DNA of 64,000 nt from Acidobacteriota bacterium (GTDB lineage: Bacteria > Acidobacteriota > Vicinamibacteria > Vicinamibacterales > JAFNAJ01). Location of the stretch: contig JAHDVP010000017.1 of assembly GCA_023384575.1 (NCBI GenBank), forward strand, positions 1 to 64,000. The letters are read 5' to 3'. Positions within the stretch are counted from its first letter, which is position 1; each line of letters opens with the position of its first letter. Positions 29,078 to 36,285 of this stretch are shown here, piece by piece. Below the pieces are notes generated by a model, which saw nothing but the letters and a program-made list of their open reading frames with translations, ran no database searches and was not told the origin of the DNA. The translations under genes were made by a program, and so were the position numbers.

Positions 29078-29557
29078 ATGTGGACCAGAATCCTGATGGT
29101 GGCCGCGGCGGCGTCTCTTGCGCTAGGGGGAGCCATGGCCGCGCAGGCTCCGCAAGACCCGCCCGCCGAGGCGCAAGGCTACGTATGGGACGGGGCGTGC
29201 AAGGACTGCCACTCGGCCATTCACGATGCCTGGAGCAAGACCAAGCACGCCCGGTCGATCGACCGGCTCGATTCGACGCAGCGCCAGGGCGGCGAGTGCA
29301 TCGGGTGCCACGTGACCGGTCCCAAGGTCCCGATTCGCGACGAGGCCGGCGACATGGTCAACGCCAACATCCAGTGCGAGAGCTGTCACGGTCCGGGCAA
29401 GGCCCATGCCGAGGCGGCGGCGGCCGGCAACCCGATTCCCGCAGGGATGACCCGCAAACCCCCCGAGAGCCTGTGCAAGACCTGCCACAACGAGAAGAGC
29501 CCGCACTACCGCGGCTTCTACTTCCAGGCGCTCGTCAACCTCGTGCACAAGCACTGA
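29078..29557 (+). CDS. Periplasmic four-heme cytochrome c
   Basis: 159 aa. Signal peptide (MWTRILMVAAAASLALGGAM, cleavage about 22) followed by four CxxCH heme sites at Cys41, 74, 100 and 133 (CKDCH, CIGCH, CESCH, CKTCH). The spacing and GVH/CHGPGKAHAEAA context resemble the cytochrome c554/multiheme family, often linked to electron transfer to nitrogen or metal acceptors. No partner oxidoreductase lies nearby, so it is probably a small electron shuttle. GGAGGAG lies a few nt before the ATG. A structured intergenic stretch precedes it. Confidence 0.92.
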   Translation: MWTRILMVAAAASLALGGAMAAQAPQDPPAEAQGYVWDGACKDCHSAIHDAWSKTKHARSIDRLDSTQRQGGECIGCHVTGPKVPIRDEAGDMVNANIQCESCHGPGKAHAEAAAAGNPIPAGMTRKPPESLCKTCHNEKSPHYRGFYFQALVNLVHKH

Positions 29558-29561
29558 GCAC

Positions 29562-29587
29562 CCCGGCGGCGGCCGACGCCCGCCGGG
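29562..29587 (+). terminator. Stem-loop just after the cytochrome gene
   Basis: CCCGGCGG (29562-29569) pairs perfectly with CCGCCGGG (29580-29587), 8 bp with a 10-nt loop, 4 nt after the stop codon. No U-tract. It is followed by the palindrome GGACGCGTCC (29589-29598). Confidence 0.45.
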
Positions 29588-29618
29588 CGGACGCGTCCAG
29601 TCCACCCTCCGCGCTCCG

Positions 29619-29680
29619 GGCCCGAGTCACGGATCAGTCAGGATCCCGTGGCTCGGGCCGATTACTGATCCGTCATGACT
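29619..29680 (+). promoter_or_regulatory. Leader with two mutually exclusive helices covering the PEGA gene start
   Basis: Fold 1: 29619-29630 pairs with 29648-29659 (12 pairs, one G-U), one bulged C (29647), then 29631-29635 with 29642-29646; a 17-bp hairpin leaving the start codon free. Fold 2: 29629-29638 (ACGGATCAGT) pairs perfectly with 29664-29673 (ACTGATCCGT), and 29625-29628 with 29677-29680 around a 3-nt bulge; this buries the ATG at 29675. The folds share 29629-29635, so both cannot be complete at once. It looks like an on/off translation switch or, at DNA level, an operator. Confidence 0.5.
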
Positions 29681-32212
29681 TGGCGTCCGGTGGCCGCCCA
29701 GGAGCCACGCTGGATCGGGTTCGTCGACAGGCTCGGAGAGCGGGTGGTCACCCCGGAGGACGGCGGTGGGCTCGTCGAGCGGCTCCGCATTGCCCGTGCG
29801 CTGGGGACGGGCGCGGCCTTCGCCGCATCGCTGGAGTCGGTCCGTCAGCGACTCGAGTCGTTCGTCCATCCCGCCTGCCTGCCGGTGCGCCGCGTCGAAG
29901 GGCCCGATGACGCGGGCCGCGTCACGCTGGTGTCCGACCACGTGGACGGGACCCGCCTGTCGTGCCTTCTCGAGCGAGCGTCGCGTGAGGGCGCGCCGCT
30001 GCCGACCGGCTCCGTGCTGCACGTGCTCCAGGGAATCGTCGGGGCGCTGGCCGACCTGCACGCGCAATGGTTGGGCGCGTTTCACGGCCTGCTCGGCATC
30101 GACCGGATCCTGCTCGCCCCTGACGGCCGTGTGCTGCTGACCGAGTACATCATCGGAGGAGCGCTCGCTCGCCACCAGTCGGTGTCACGCGCCGACCTCT
30201 GGCCCGTTCTCGGCCTCGCGGTTCCCCAACTCGACGACATCCCGCCATTCGTGCCGCTCACCGACCACATTCAGCTCGGGGTCGTCGGCCTGTCGCTCCT
30301 CCTCAACAGGCCTCTCGGTCCGGACGAGTATCCGGCCCGGATCGAGGCACTGCTCGACGAGGCGCGAGAAACGGATCTCGTTGGGCAGCAGGCGCCCCTT
30401 GGCGCGTCACTGCGTCAGTGGCTGGCCCGGGCGCTCCTCGTGTCGCCGGACGGACCCTACCCAACCCTGCCCGCGCTGGCACAGGGGCTCGATGCGCTCG
30501 TCGGCGACGACGCGGAGTACGTGGCGGTGCCGATTGGCCTCGATGTCGAGCCGGACCCGCTCGAGCTCGAGCCCGGCACGGGCATCCTGGCGACGGACGT
30601 CGACGAAGGCCCCCTGGGACGCGACATCGACCTCGACTCCGAGGGACCGGCCGACGCGTGGGACGCCGGGCGCCTCGCCGCCGGTACGGCCGATCCGTAC
30701 GCGGTGGGCCATGTCGGCCCGGCCGAGTCGTTCAGCGCAGTCGACCCCGGTGACCTCGACGGGTCTCTCGGCGCGTCGACACACGGCGATTTCGCCCGAA
30801 CCCCGGCCGACGTCGAGTCGGACTGGCGCTTCGATCGGGGCAACCTGCTCGACGACGAGCCGCCTGCGGCCGAGCCGGCCGAAGGGCTCGAGGTCGTACG
30901 GTACGGGGCGGTCGGGGGGTACGACCCCCAGGAATTCGAAGTGGCGACCGTCGTGGCCCAAACGCGGGCGTCCGAGATGGAGGAGCCGCACGCGGAGACG
31001 CCCGTGTCGCCGGCTCCGCCGACCGACGCCGAACCCGTCGCCCCGCCGGCCTGGACCCCGCCGCCCCCCCCGGATCCTGCTCCAGCACCGGTCGCGCCGC
31101 GGCCCGCCGTGACCTCGTCGTCGACGGCGACCGACCGAAAGCCCGACCTGCTGCGCCATGGCGACCTCTACACCGCGCTCGGCTTCGTGGAGGAACCGTC
31201 GAGCTCAACGCGCCCCGGACCGGACTCCTGGCCTCCCGTGACGCCGTCGCGGTCGTGGGCGCCAGTGGCTCGTATCGCGGCGGCCCTCGTCGTGGCGATG
31301 GCGCTCGGGGTGGGGGCCTGGTGGTCGTTCGCCCCTGGCAGCGCACCAGCGGTCGGCTGGCTCAATATCGATTCGCGTCCGAGCGGGGCCGAAGTGGTGG
31401 TCGACGGTCACGTCCGCGGGCGGACGCCTGCCGTCGTCGAACTGCCCGCGGGGATGCATCTTGTCGAGCTTCGGGGGATCGGCAGCCCGGTGCTGGCGAA
31501 TCTCGAGGTCCGGGCCGGCGAGCAGTCATCCGAGGTCGTCGCGCTGCGCGACGATCGAGCTGATGGCACGCTGGCGGTCGAGACCCTGCCGGCAGGGGCC
31601 GAGGTCCACGTGGACGGGGAACTGGTCGGGTACGCCCCGGTCAGGGCCGAGAACCTGCGCCCGGGCGAGCACGTGGTGCTGGTGCGCAATGGCGCGGCCG
31701 CCGTGGAACGACGCGTGACGATCGAACCGGCGCAGACCGTCGACCTGTCGGTGCCCCTGTCGGGATGGCTGGCCGTGACCGCGTCGCTTCCGCTCGACGT
31801 CTTCGACGGTGAGGTGCGGATCGGCTCGAGCCGCGAGCGGCGTCTGGCCGTCGCCGCTGGACGGCGTCACCTGGTGTTTCTCAACGAAGCCGTGGGCTTT
31901 CGGCTGGAAACCGATCTCGACGTGGCAGCCGGGCGAGTGACGAACGTGCCCGTGTCGCTGCCGAACGGCTGGGTGTCGGTGACATCGGACGTCCCTGCCG
32001 ACGTCAGGGTCGACGGCAAGCCGGTCGGGCGGACCCCCGTGCCCAGCCTCGAGCTGCCACTCGGCATGCACGAGGTCACCGTCTCTCACCCCCGGTACGG
32101 CGACCAGACGTTCACAGTCCTGGTGGCGATCGGGACGCCGACCCGGGTGAACGCGACCCTCGGCGGTACGCCGGTCAGGGGACGAACCGGTACCCAGCGC
32201 CGCGTACGTTGA
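29675..32212 (+). CDS. PEGA-domain membrane protein with degenerate protein-kinase-like region
   Basis: 845 aa. Residues about 60-270 resemble a protein kinase C-lobe: HGLLGIDRILLAPDGRVLL occupies the place of the HRD-to-DFG stretch (HGDLKPENILL type) but lacks the catalytic Asp, and TEYIIGG replaces DFG, so it should be a pseudokinase. An acidic/proline-rich linker (about 270-520) follows, one membrane segment (about 527-553), then four PEGA-like repeats (about 560, 630, 695 and 765; for example RPSGAEVVVDGHVRGRTPA) likely facing the envelope. No Shine-Dalgarno; the start lies in a structured leader. Its 3' end overlaps the response regulator gene on the other strand by 38 bp. Confidence 0.82.
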   Translation: MTWRPVAAQEPRWIGFVDRLGERVVTPEDGGGLVERLRIARALGTGAAFAASLESVRQRLESFVHPACLPVRRVEGPDDAGRVTLVSDHVDGTRLSCLLERASREGAPLPTGSVLHVLQGIVGALADLHAQWLGAFHGLLGIDRILLAPDGRVLLTEYIIGGALARHQSVSRADLWPVLGLAVPQLDDIPPFVPLTDHIQLGVVGLSLLLNRPLGPDEYPARIEALLDEARETDLVGQQAPLGASLRQWLARALLVSPDGPYPTLPALAQGLDALVGDDAEYVAVPIGLDVEPDPLELEPGTGILATDVDEGPLGRDIDLDSEGPADAWDAGRLAAGTADPYAVGHVGPAESFSAVDPGDLDGSLGASTHGDFARTPADVESDWRFDRGNLLDDEPPAAEPAEGLEVVRYGAVGGYDPQEFEVATVVAQTRASEMEEPHAETPVSPAPPTDAEPVAPPAWTPPPPPDPAPAPVAPRPAVTSSSTATDRKPDLLRHGDLYTALGFVEEPSSSTRPGPDSWPPVTPSRSWAPVARIAAALVVAMALGVGAWWSFAPGSAPAVGWLNIDSRPSGAEVVVDGHVRGRTPAVVELPAGMHLVELRGIGSPVLANLEVRAGEQSSEVVALRDDRADGTLAVETLPAGAEVHVDGELVGYAPVRAENLRPGEHVVLVRNGAAAVERRVTIEPAQTVDLSVPLSGWLAVTASLPLDVFDGEVRIGSSRERRLAVAAGRRHLVFLNEAVGFRLETDLDVAAGRVTNVPVSLPNGWVSVTSDVPADVRVDGKPVGRTPVPSLELPLGMHEVTVSHPRYGDQTFTVLVAIGTPTRVNATLGGTPVRGRTGTQRRVR

Positions 32213-32921
32213 TGATGTGGCGCGGTCGCCAGGCGTCGGCCTCGAAGGCCCGCCTGAGCGCCACGATCACGTTGTCGACGACGCGAGTGTTCGGGTGGTT
32301 GGGCAGGCCCCACACCTCGGCGAGCAGCTCGCGCCGGGTGATGACCTCGGCGGGCCGCGAGACGAACAGCTTCATGACGGCGACTTCCTTCTGCGACAAT
32401 TCGACGATCCCGTCGCGGGTCTGCGCTTCCCACGTGCGGAAGTCGACCCAGTAGTCGCCGAAGACGAAGCGGCCCTCCCCGTCGGCCGGCGTGCCCCGAG
32501 ACGGCTGAGGCTGGCCACCCGTGGTCGTCGCACCGCGCCACCAGTCGCGCCGCCGGAGCAGCCCCTCGATGCGCGCGAGCAGCTCGGCGAGGTCGAAGGG
32601 CTTCACCAGGTAGTCGTCGGCCCCGAGCTTCAGGCCGTACACCACGTCGTCGGGCTGGTCGCGCGCCGTCAGCATGAGGATGGGCGTGAAGTTCGCGTCG
32701 TGCCGCAGGCGCCGGCACACCTCGAAGCCGTCGACGCGGGGCAACCGGATGTCGAGGACGATCAAGTCGAACGGCGACGCGGCGGCATGGTCGAGGGCCG
32801 CCTGACCATCGCGCGCGAGCTCGACGGCGTATCCCTTGCGCTCGAGGTTGAGGACCAGCCCCTGCGCAATGGCGTCTTCGTCCTCGACCACGAGAATGCG
32901 CGCAGTACCGGCGTGGCTCAC
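32175..32921 (-). CDS. OmpR/PhoB-type DNA-binding response regulator
   Basis: 248 aa. The receiver domain (about 8-120) has acidic residues at ILVVEDEDA, phospho-acceptor Asp57 in LIVLDIRLP, Thr in LMLTAR and Lys in YLVKPFDLAELLARIE. A linker of Gly/Pro/Thr residues leads to the C-terminal winged helix (about 150-247), with LSQKEVAVMKLFVSRPAEVI and VIVALRRAFE ending in RGAGYRFVP. It probably binds direct repeats with 10-11 bp spacing; such repeats lie upstream of the operon (33931-33968). The ATG overlaps the stop of the kinase gene by 4 nt. The gene tail overlaps the convergent PEGA gene by 38 bp. Confidence 0.95.
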   Translation of the reverse strand: MSHAGTARILVVEDEDAIAQGLVLNLERKGYAVELARDGQAALDHAAASPFDLIVLDIRLPRVDGFEVCRRLRHDANFTPILMLTARDQPDDVVYGLKLGADDYLVKPFDLAELLARIEGLLRRRDWWRGATTTGGQPQPSRGTPADGEGRFVFGDYWVDFRTWEAQTRDGIVELSQKEVAVMKLFVSRPAEVITRRELLAEVWGLPNHPNTRVVDNVIVALRRAFEADAWRPRHIINVRGAGYRFVP

Positions 32922-33862
32922 TGCTGCCCCCGCACCGCGGGAAGCGTGACCACGAAGGTCGTGCCCGGGCGTCCGGCGTTCGGCTCCGCGCGCACCGAGC
33001 CACGCATTTCCCTGACGAGGCCCGAGACGATCGACAACCCGAGGCCGGTGCCGCCGCGGCGGCCTGAGATCTCACGACCGATCTGGTAGAACCGGTCGAA
33101 CACCTTCTTCAGTTCCGCCCGCGGGATCCCGATCCCCTCGTCCTGGACCTCGATGTGCACGCGGTGGTCCTCGTCGCGAACGAGGCAGCGGACCTCGCCG
33201 CCTCTGGCCGAGAAGCGAACGGCGTTGTCGATGAGGTTCGTCATGACGCGCTGCAGCGCGTCCGTGGTCGTGACGACCGACGCGTTCGTCCTCACGTCGA
33301 CGCTCAGCTGCACGCCACGGCCCTCGACGGCGGTGCGCGCGTGATCGAAGTAGGTCGCGAAGAACGACGCGAGCGCGACGGGCTCGGTGTCGGTCCGTTT
33401 CTTCCGCGCGGCGAGGCGGCTGCTCTCGAGCATGTTGTCGACGAGCGTGTCCATTCGGTCGGCCTGCTGGAGGATGAAGTCGACCGACCGGGCGCGGTGG
33501 GCAGCGGACAGATCGGGGGCCTCGAGCGTCTGGGCGTGCAGCTTGATGGCCGCAAGCGGTGACTTCAGCTCGTGCGTGATGTTCGAGACGAATTCCTCCT
33601 GCTTGGACGAATAGCGGCGCTCCGACATCGCCTGGGCGAGCTGGATGGTGAGCCCGGTGATGAGCAGGCCGAAGAGCACGCAGCCGATCGCGAGGACGAT
33701 CCAGTGATAGGTCGTGCCGGTCCCGCCGAGACGCGTGGCCAGCTCGTTAATCTGCGACACCGACGTGACGACGTAGACGACCCAGACGACGAGCATCGCG
33801 ATGGCGACGACCAGCGACAGGACGTAGCTGGTGATGATGCGGAGGGAGCGTTTGCGTCGCAT
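32918..33862 (-). CDS. Sensor histidine kinase with two membrane helices and no sensor domain
   Basis: 314 aa. TM1 (about 9-32) and TM2 (about 54-76) are separated by only about 20 periplasmic residues, and there is no PAS or obvious HAMP. The dimerisation His97 is in SNITHELKSPLAAIK. The ATPase has the N box (NLIDNAVRFS), G1 (DEGIGIPRAEL), F region (KVFDRFYQIG) and G2 (GGTGLGLSIV). The layout fits intramembrane-sensing kinases, which perceive a membrane partner or membrane state. It is the first gene of the kinase-regulator operon, coupled by ATGA; the promoter region has a TACTAT -10-like element and GTGTCA repeats. Confidence 0.95.
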   Translation of the reverse strand: MRRKRSLRIITSYVLSLVVAIAMLVVWVVYVVTSVSQINELATRLGGTGTTYHWIVLAIGCVLFGLLITGLTIQLAQAMSERRYSSKQEEFVSNITHELKSPLAAIKLHAQTLEAPDLSAAHRARSVDFILQQADRMDTLVDNMLESSRLAARKKRTDTEPVALASFFATYFDHARTAVEGRGVQLSVDVRTNASVVTTTDALQRVMTNLIDNAVRFSARGGEVRCLVRDEDHRVHIEVQDEGIGIPRAELKKVFDRFYQIGREISGRRGGTGLGLSIVSGLVREMRGSVRAEPNAGRPGTTFVVTLPAVRGQQ

Positions 33863-33897
33863 GGGTGAGCGCCAGCCTCGTTCAGCTGCGTGTCCTC

Positions 33898-33903
33898 ATA
33901 GTA
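33898..33903 (-). promoter_or_regulatory. -10-like hexamer TACTAT for the kinase-regulator operon
   Basis: On the minus strand TACTAT lies about 35 nt before the kinase ATG, preceded by TG. It lies downstream of the GTGTCA repeats. Confidence 0.35.
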
Positions 33904-33930
33904 CAGCCGGCAGGCTCCTTCGGGACGATT

Positions 33931-33968
33931 TGACACTTCTGTGACACTCCGCCAGCGATCGCTGACAC
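33931..33968. promoter_or_regulatory. Three TGACAC/GTGTCA repeats with 11 and 21 bp spacing (Pho-box-like)
   Basis: TGACAC occurs at 33931, 33942 and 33963 in the 139-bp region between the kinase operon (-) and the desaturase (+). Read towards the kinase this is GTGTCA-N5-GTGTCA with an 11-bp period, as in PhoB-type boxes (TGTCA repeats). A 12-bp palindrome CAGCGATCGCTG (33953-33964) overlaps the third repeat. Likely the binding site of the adjacent OmpR/PhoB-type regulator; it may act on both divergent units. Confidence 0.5.
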
Positions 33969-33989
33969 CGCAGAGGCGGCTGCGGCCCG

Positions 33990-33995
33990 GATAAT
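33990..33995 (+). promoter_or_regulatory. -10-like hexamer GATAAT, 6 nt before the desaturase ATG
   Basis: GATAAT ends 6 nt before ATG 34002, the leaderless geometry seen elsewhere in this window. No -35 is seen; the TGACAC repeats lie just upstream, so activator dependence is possible. Confidence 0.42.
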
Positions 33996-34001
33996 CGACC
34001 A

Positions 34002-34868
34002 ATGTCCAACGAGTCCGTCGCGCGCGTCCAGAAGGTGCGGTGGTTCTATCCCACGACGTGGCCGTTCTGGGGCGTGCATCTCGCCGCCCTGCTGGTCTTC
34101 TTCGTGCCGTTCTCCTGGCACCTCGTCTGGCTGTGCCTCGGGCTCTATGCCCTGCGCATGTTCGGCGTGACCGGGGGCTATCACCGCTATTTCTCGCACC
34201 GGACGTTCAGGACCAGCCGGCCCTTCCAGTTCGTGCTCGCGCTCCTTGGCACCCTGGCCATGCAGAAGGGGCCGCTCTGGTGGGCGGCGCACCACCGGCA
34301 CCACCACCGCTACAGCGACATCCACGGCGACGTGCACTCGCCGGGGCTGGAAGGGTTCCTGTGGTCGCACGTCGGCTGGATCCTCGCCGAGGACTACGAG
34401 GCCACCGAGGTGGGCAAGGTGCCCGATCTGGTGAAGTACCCCGAGCTCGAGTGGCTGAACCGGTGGCACCTCGTGCCGGGCATTGCCCTGGGCGTCGTGC
34501 TGTTCCTCGTGGGCGGCCTGCCTGCGCTCGCGTGGGGGCTCTTCCTGAGCACGGTCATGACGTGGCATGCCACCTTCATGATCAACAGCCTCACGCACAT
34601 GTTCGGGCGTCGGCGGTACGTCACGAAGGACGACAGCCGCAACAGCCTCATTCTGGCGCTGATCACGATGGGCGAGGGGTGGCACAACAACCACCACTAC
34701 TACCAGAGCTCGACGCGACAGGGATTCTTCTGGTGGGAGATCGATCTCACCTACTACGCGCTGCGTGCGCTGGCGCTCGTCGGCCTGGTGTGGGACCTTC
34801 GCGAGCCGCCGAAGCACGTCGTCGAGGGGCACTTCCGAGAGGGCCTGGTGAGCGACAAGGCGGCGTGA
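34002..34868 (+). CDS. Acyl-CoA delta-9-type fatty acid desaturase
   Basis: 288 aa integral membrane di-iron desaturase. Three histidine clusters: HRYFSH (about 61-66), HHRHHHR (about 97-103) and WHNNHHYY (about 228-235). Four hydrophobic stretches flank them. It introduces a double bond into saturated acyl chains using O2 and an electron donor, adjusting membrane fluidity. It is divergent from a membrane two-component system without a sensor domain, so regulation by membrane state is an attractive guess. The ATG has no ribosome site but a well-placed -10-like hexamer. Confidence 0.94.
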   Translation: MSNESVARVQKVRWFYPTTWPFWGVHLAALLVFFVPFSWHLVWLCLGLYALRMFGVTGGYHRYFSHRTFRTSRPFQFVLALLGTLAMQKGPLWWAAHHRHHHRYSDIHGDVHSPGLEGFLWSHVGWILAEDYEATEVGKVPDLVKYPELEWLNRWHLVPGIALGVVLFLVGGLPALAWGLFLSTVMTWHATFMINSLTHMFGRRRYVTKDDSRNSLILALITMGEGWHNNHHYYQSSTRQGFFWWEIDLTYYALRALALVGLVWDLREPPKHVVEGHFREGLVSDKAA

Positions 34869-34873
34869 TCACC

Positions 34874-34929
34874 GGCTGCGGGCTGCAGGCGACAGGCTGC
34901 AGGCTACAGGCCAACCCACAACCCACAAC
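34874..34929. repeat. Degenerate 7-bp tandem repeat between convergent genes
   Basis: Eight units in strict 7-bp register: GGCTGCG, GGCTGCA, GGCGACA, GGCTGCA, GGCTACA, GGCCAAC, CCACAAC, CCACAAC. It occupies nearly all of the 67-bp gap between the desaturase and the serine hydrolase. Same family as the repeats at 4194 and 21630. Confidence 0.6.
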
Positions 34930-34935
34930 CTTGCC

Positions 34936-36135
34936 CTACCGTGACGCCCCCGTGATCGCTGCGAGCACTCTCGACACCAGTCCGTCGAGCGCCTGACTGT
35001 CGATCCAGCGCACCACGACGACGAGGTCGTGCTCCGGGTCGACGTAGATGATGTTCGCCCCGGCGCCGGCGTGGTAGAAGGCGGTCGCAGGCGCGCTCGG
35101 CAGCAGCTTCCGGTCGGTGTTCAGGAACCAGTTCATGACGCCGTAGGTCGGCTGCGGTCCGGTTGGTGTGCGGGCCAGCTCGATCCAGCGGTTCGACAGG
35201 ATCTGCCGGTTCTCCCACCGCCCACCTCGCAGCGTCAGCAGCCCGAACCGGGCCTGGTCGAAGGCGCTGATGAACAGCCCGCCGCCCCAGTGGGCGCCGC
35301 CGCTCACCGACTGCACCTTCTGGCCATCGAGCTCCACCCACGAGTTCTCGTAGCCGTACCAGCGCCACGTGTTCGACGCGCCAATCGGGTCCATGAGGTG
35401 TGTCCGCAGCACCTGCGGCAACGGCTGCCGCCAGACCTGCAGCGCCGAGAGCGCCAGCAGGTTCACGCGGACGTCGTTGTACTTGTAGACGGTCCCCGGC
35501 TCGTGGCGTGGCCGCGTCATCCACTCGAGCGCCTCGCCCTGAGGCCGATCGGCCCAGTCGGGCTTGCCCCAGAGCGTGCCTTCCCAGTCGCTCGTCTGGC
35601 GCAGGAGGTGGTCCCAGGTGATCTTCGCATTGTGCGGCGAGTCGAAGTGATCGGTGGGCACGTAGTCGCGTACGCGGTCGTGGACGTCGCGAATGAGGCC
35701 GCGATCCACGGCGAGACCGACGACTGACGAGAGGAAGCTCTTCGTGACGCTGTAGGTAAGGTCGACCCGGCGCGGCTCGCCCCACTCGGCGACGACGTAG
35801 CCGTGCCGGATGATGAGGCCGGTCACCTCGCCGCGCGGCCTGAACGGGCCGAGGGGCGCGTCGTAGGGCTCGCGTGCCCACTGGAGGTAGTGCGCCACGG
35901 CGAGGTCGCGCGGCATCTTCGACTCGTTGGCGTTCGCAAATGCGATGGCCTCGTCGATCGCCGCCTGGCTCATGCCGACGCCGGCCGGCGCGCGTCGCTC
36001 CCAGATCGGGTCTGCGGGGGGGAAGTACGGCGTATCGCCCGTCGCGCGTGAGGTGGGCTGCGCCAGGACGGGCGCGGCGGAGGCCAGGGCGAGCAGGGTG
36101 AGAACCAGGTATCGGCCAGGGCGCGGTCGGTGCAT
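34936..36135 (-). CDS. Secreted serine hydrolase, class C beta-lactamase family
   Basis: 399 aa with a signal peptide (cleavage after APVLA). The serine beta-lactamase/DD-peptidase fold is shown by the SxxK motif in SVTKSFLS, the Tyr-x-Asn motif in VYKYNDVRVN and an HAGAGAN triad in place of KTG. The LLRQTSDWEGTLWGKP segment is typical of the EstB/penicillin-binding-protein-like branch, whose members are mostly esterases or peptidases rather than antibiotic resistance enzymes; the real substrate is unknown. It lies downstream of the M28 peptidase on the same strand, with two hairpins in the 150-bp gap. Confidence 0.9.
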   Translation of the reverse strand: MHRPRPGRYLVLTLLALASAAPVLAQPTSRATGDTPYFPPADPIWERRAPAGVGMSQAAIDEAIAFANANESKMPRDLAVAHYLQWAREPYDAPLGPFRPRGEVTGLIIRHGYVVAEWGEPRRVDLTYSVTKSFLSSVVGLAVDRGLIRDVHDRVRDYVPTDHFDSPHNAKITWDHLLRQTSDWEGTLWGKPDWADRPQGEALEWMTRPRHEPGTVYKYNDVRVNLLALSALQVWRQPLPQVLRTHLMDPIGASNTWRWYGYENSWVELDGQKVQSVSGGAHWGGGLFISAFDQARFGLLTLRGGRWENRQILSNRWIELARTPTGPQPTYGVMNWFLNTDRKLLPSAPATAFYHAGAGANIIYVDPEHDLVVVVRWIDSQALDGLVSRVLAAITGASR

Positions 36136-36237
36136 CGAGTCTCCTGTGAGATGGCGGCTTGGGCGGTGATTCTCCGATTCGACGCCCGGCCGACGGCGTT
36201 CGGCTGGTGGCAGCGGTCCGATGACGCCCGGACCGGG

Positions 36238-36260
36238 CCGACGTCCGCGCCGGACGTCGG
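36238..36260 (-). terminator. Perfect 10-bp stem-loop after the M28 peptidase gene
   Basis: CCGACGTCCG (36238-36247) and CGGACGTCGG (36251-36260) pair perfectly around a 3-nt loop, 25 nt beyond the M28 stop. A second, weaker stem GGTCCG/CGGACC (36215-36220/36229-36234) follows. It probably ends the M28 message before the serine hydrolase gene. Confidence 0.5.
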
Positions 36261-36285
36261 TTCAAGAGTAGCAGGTCGACGTGCC

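Noticed and set aside
34936-36135. Antibiotic-resistance beta-lactamase
   Set aside because: The family is shared with esterases and peptidases; the KTG box is HAG and the motif context fits EstB-like enzymes, so resistance cannot be claimed.
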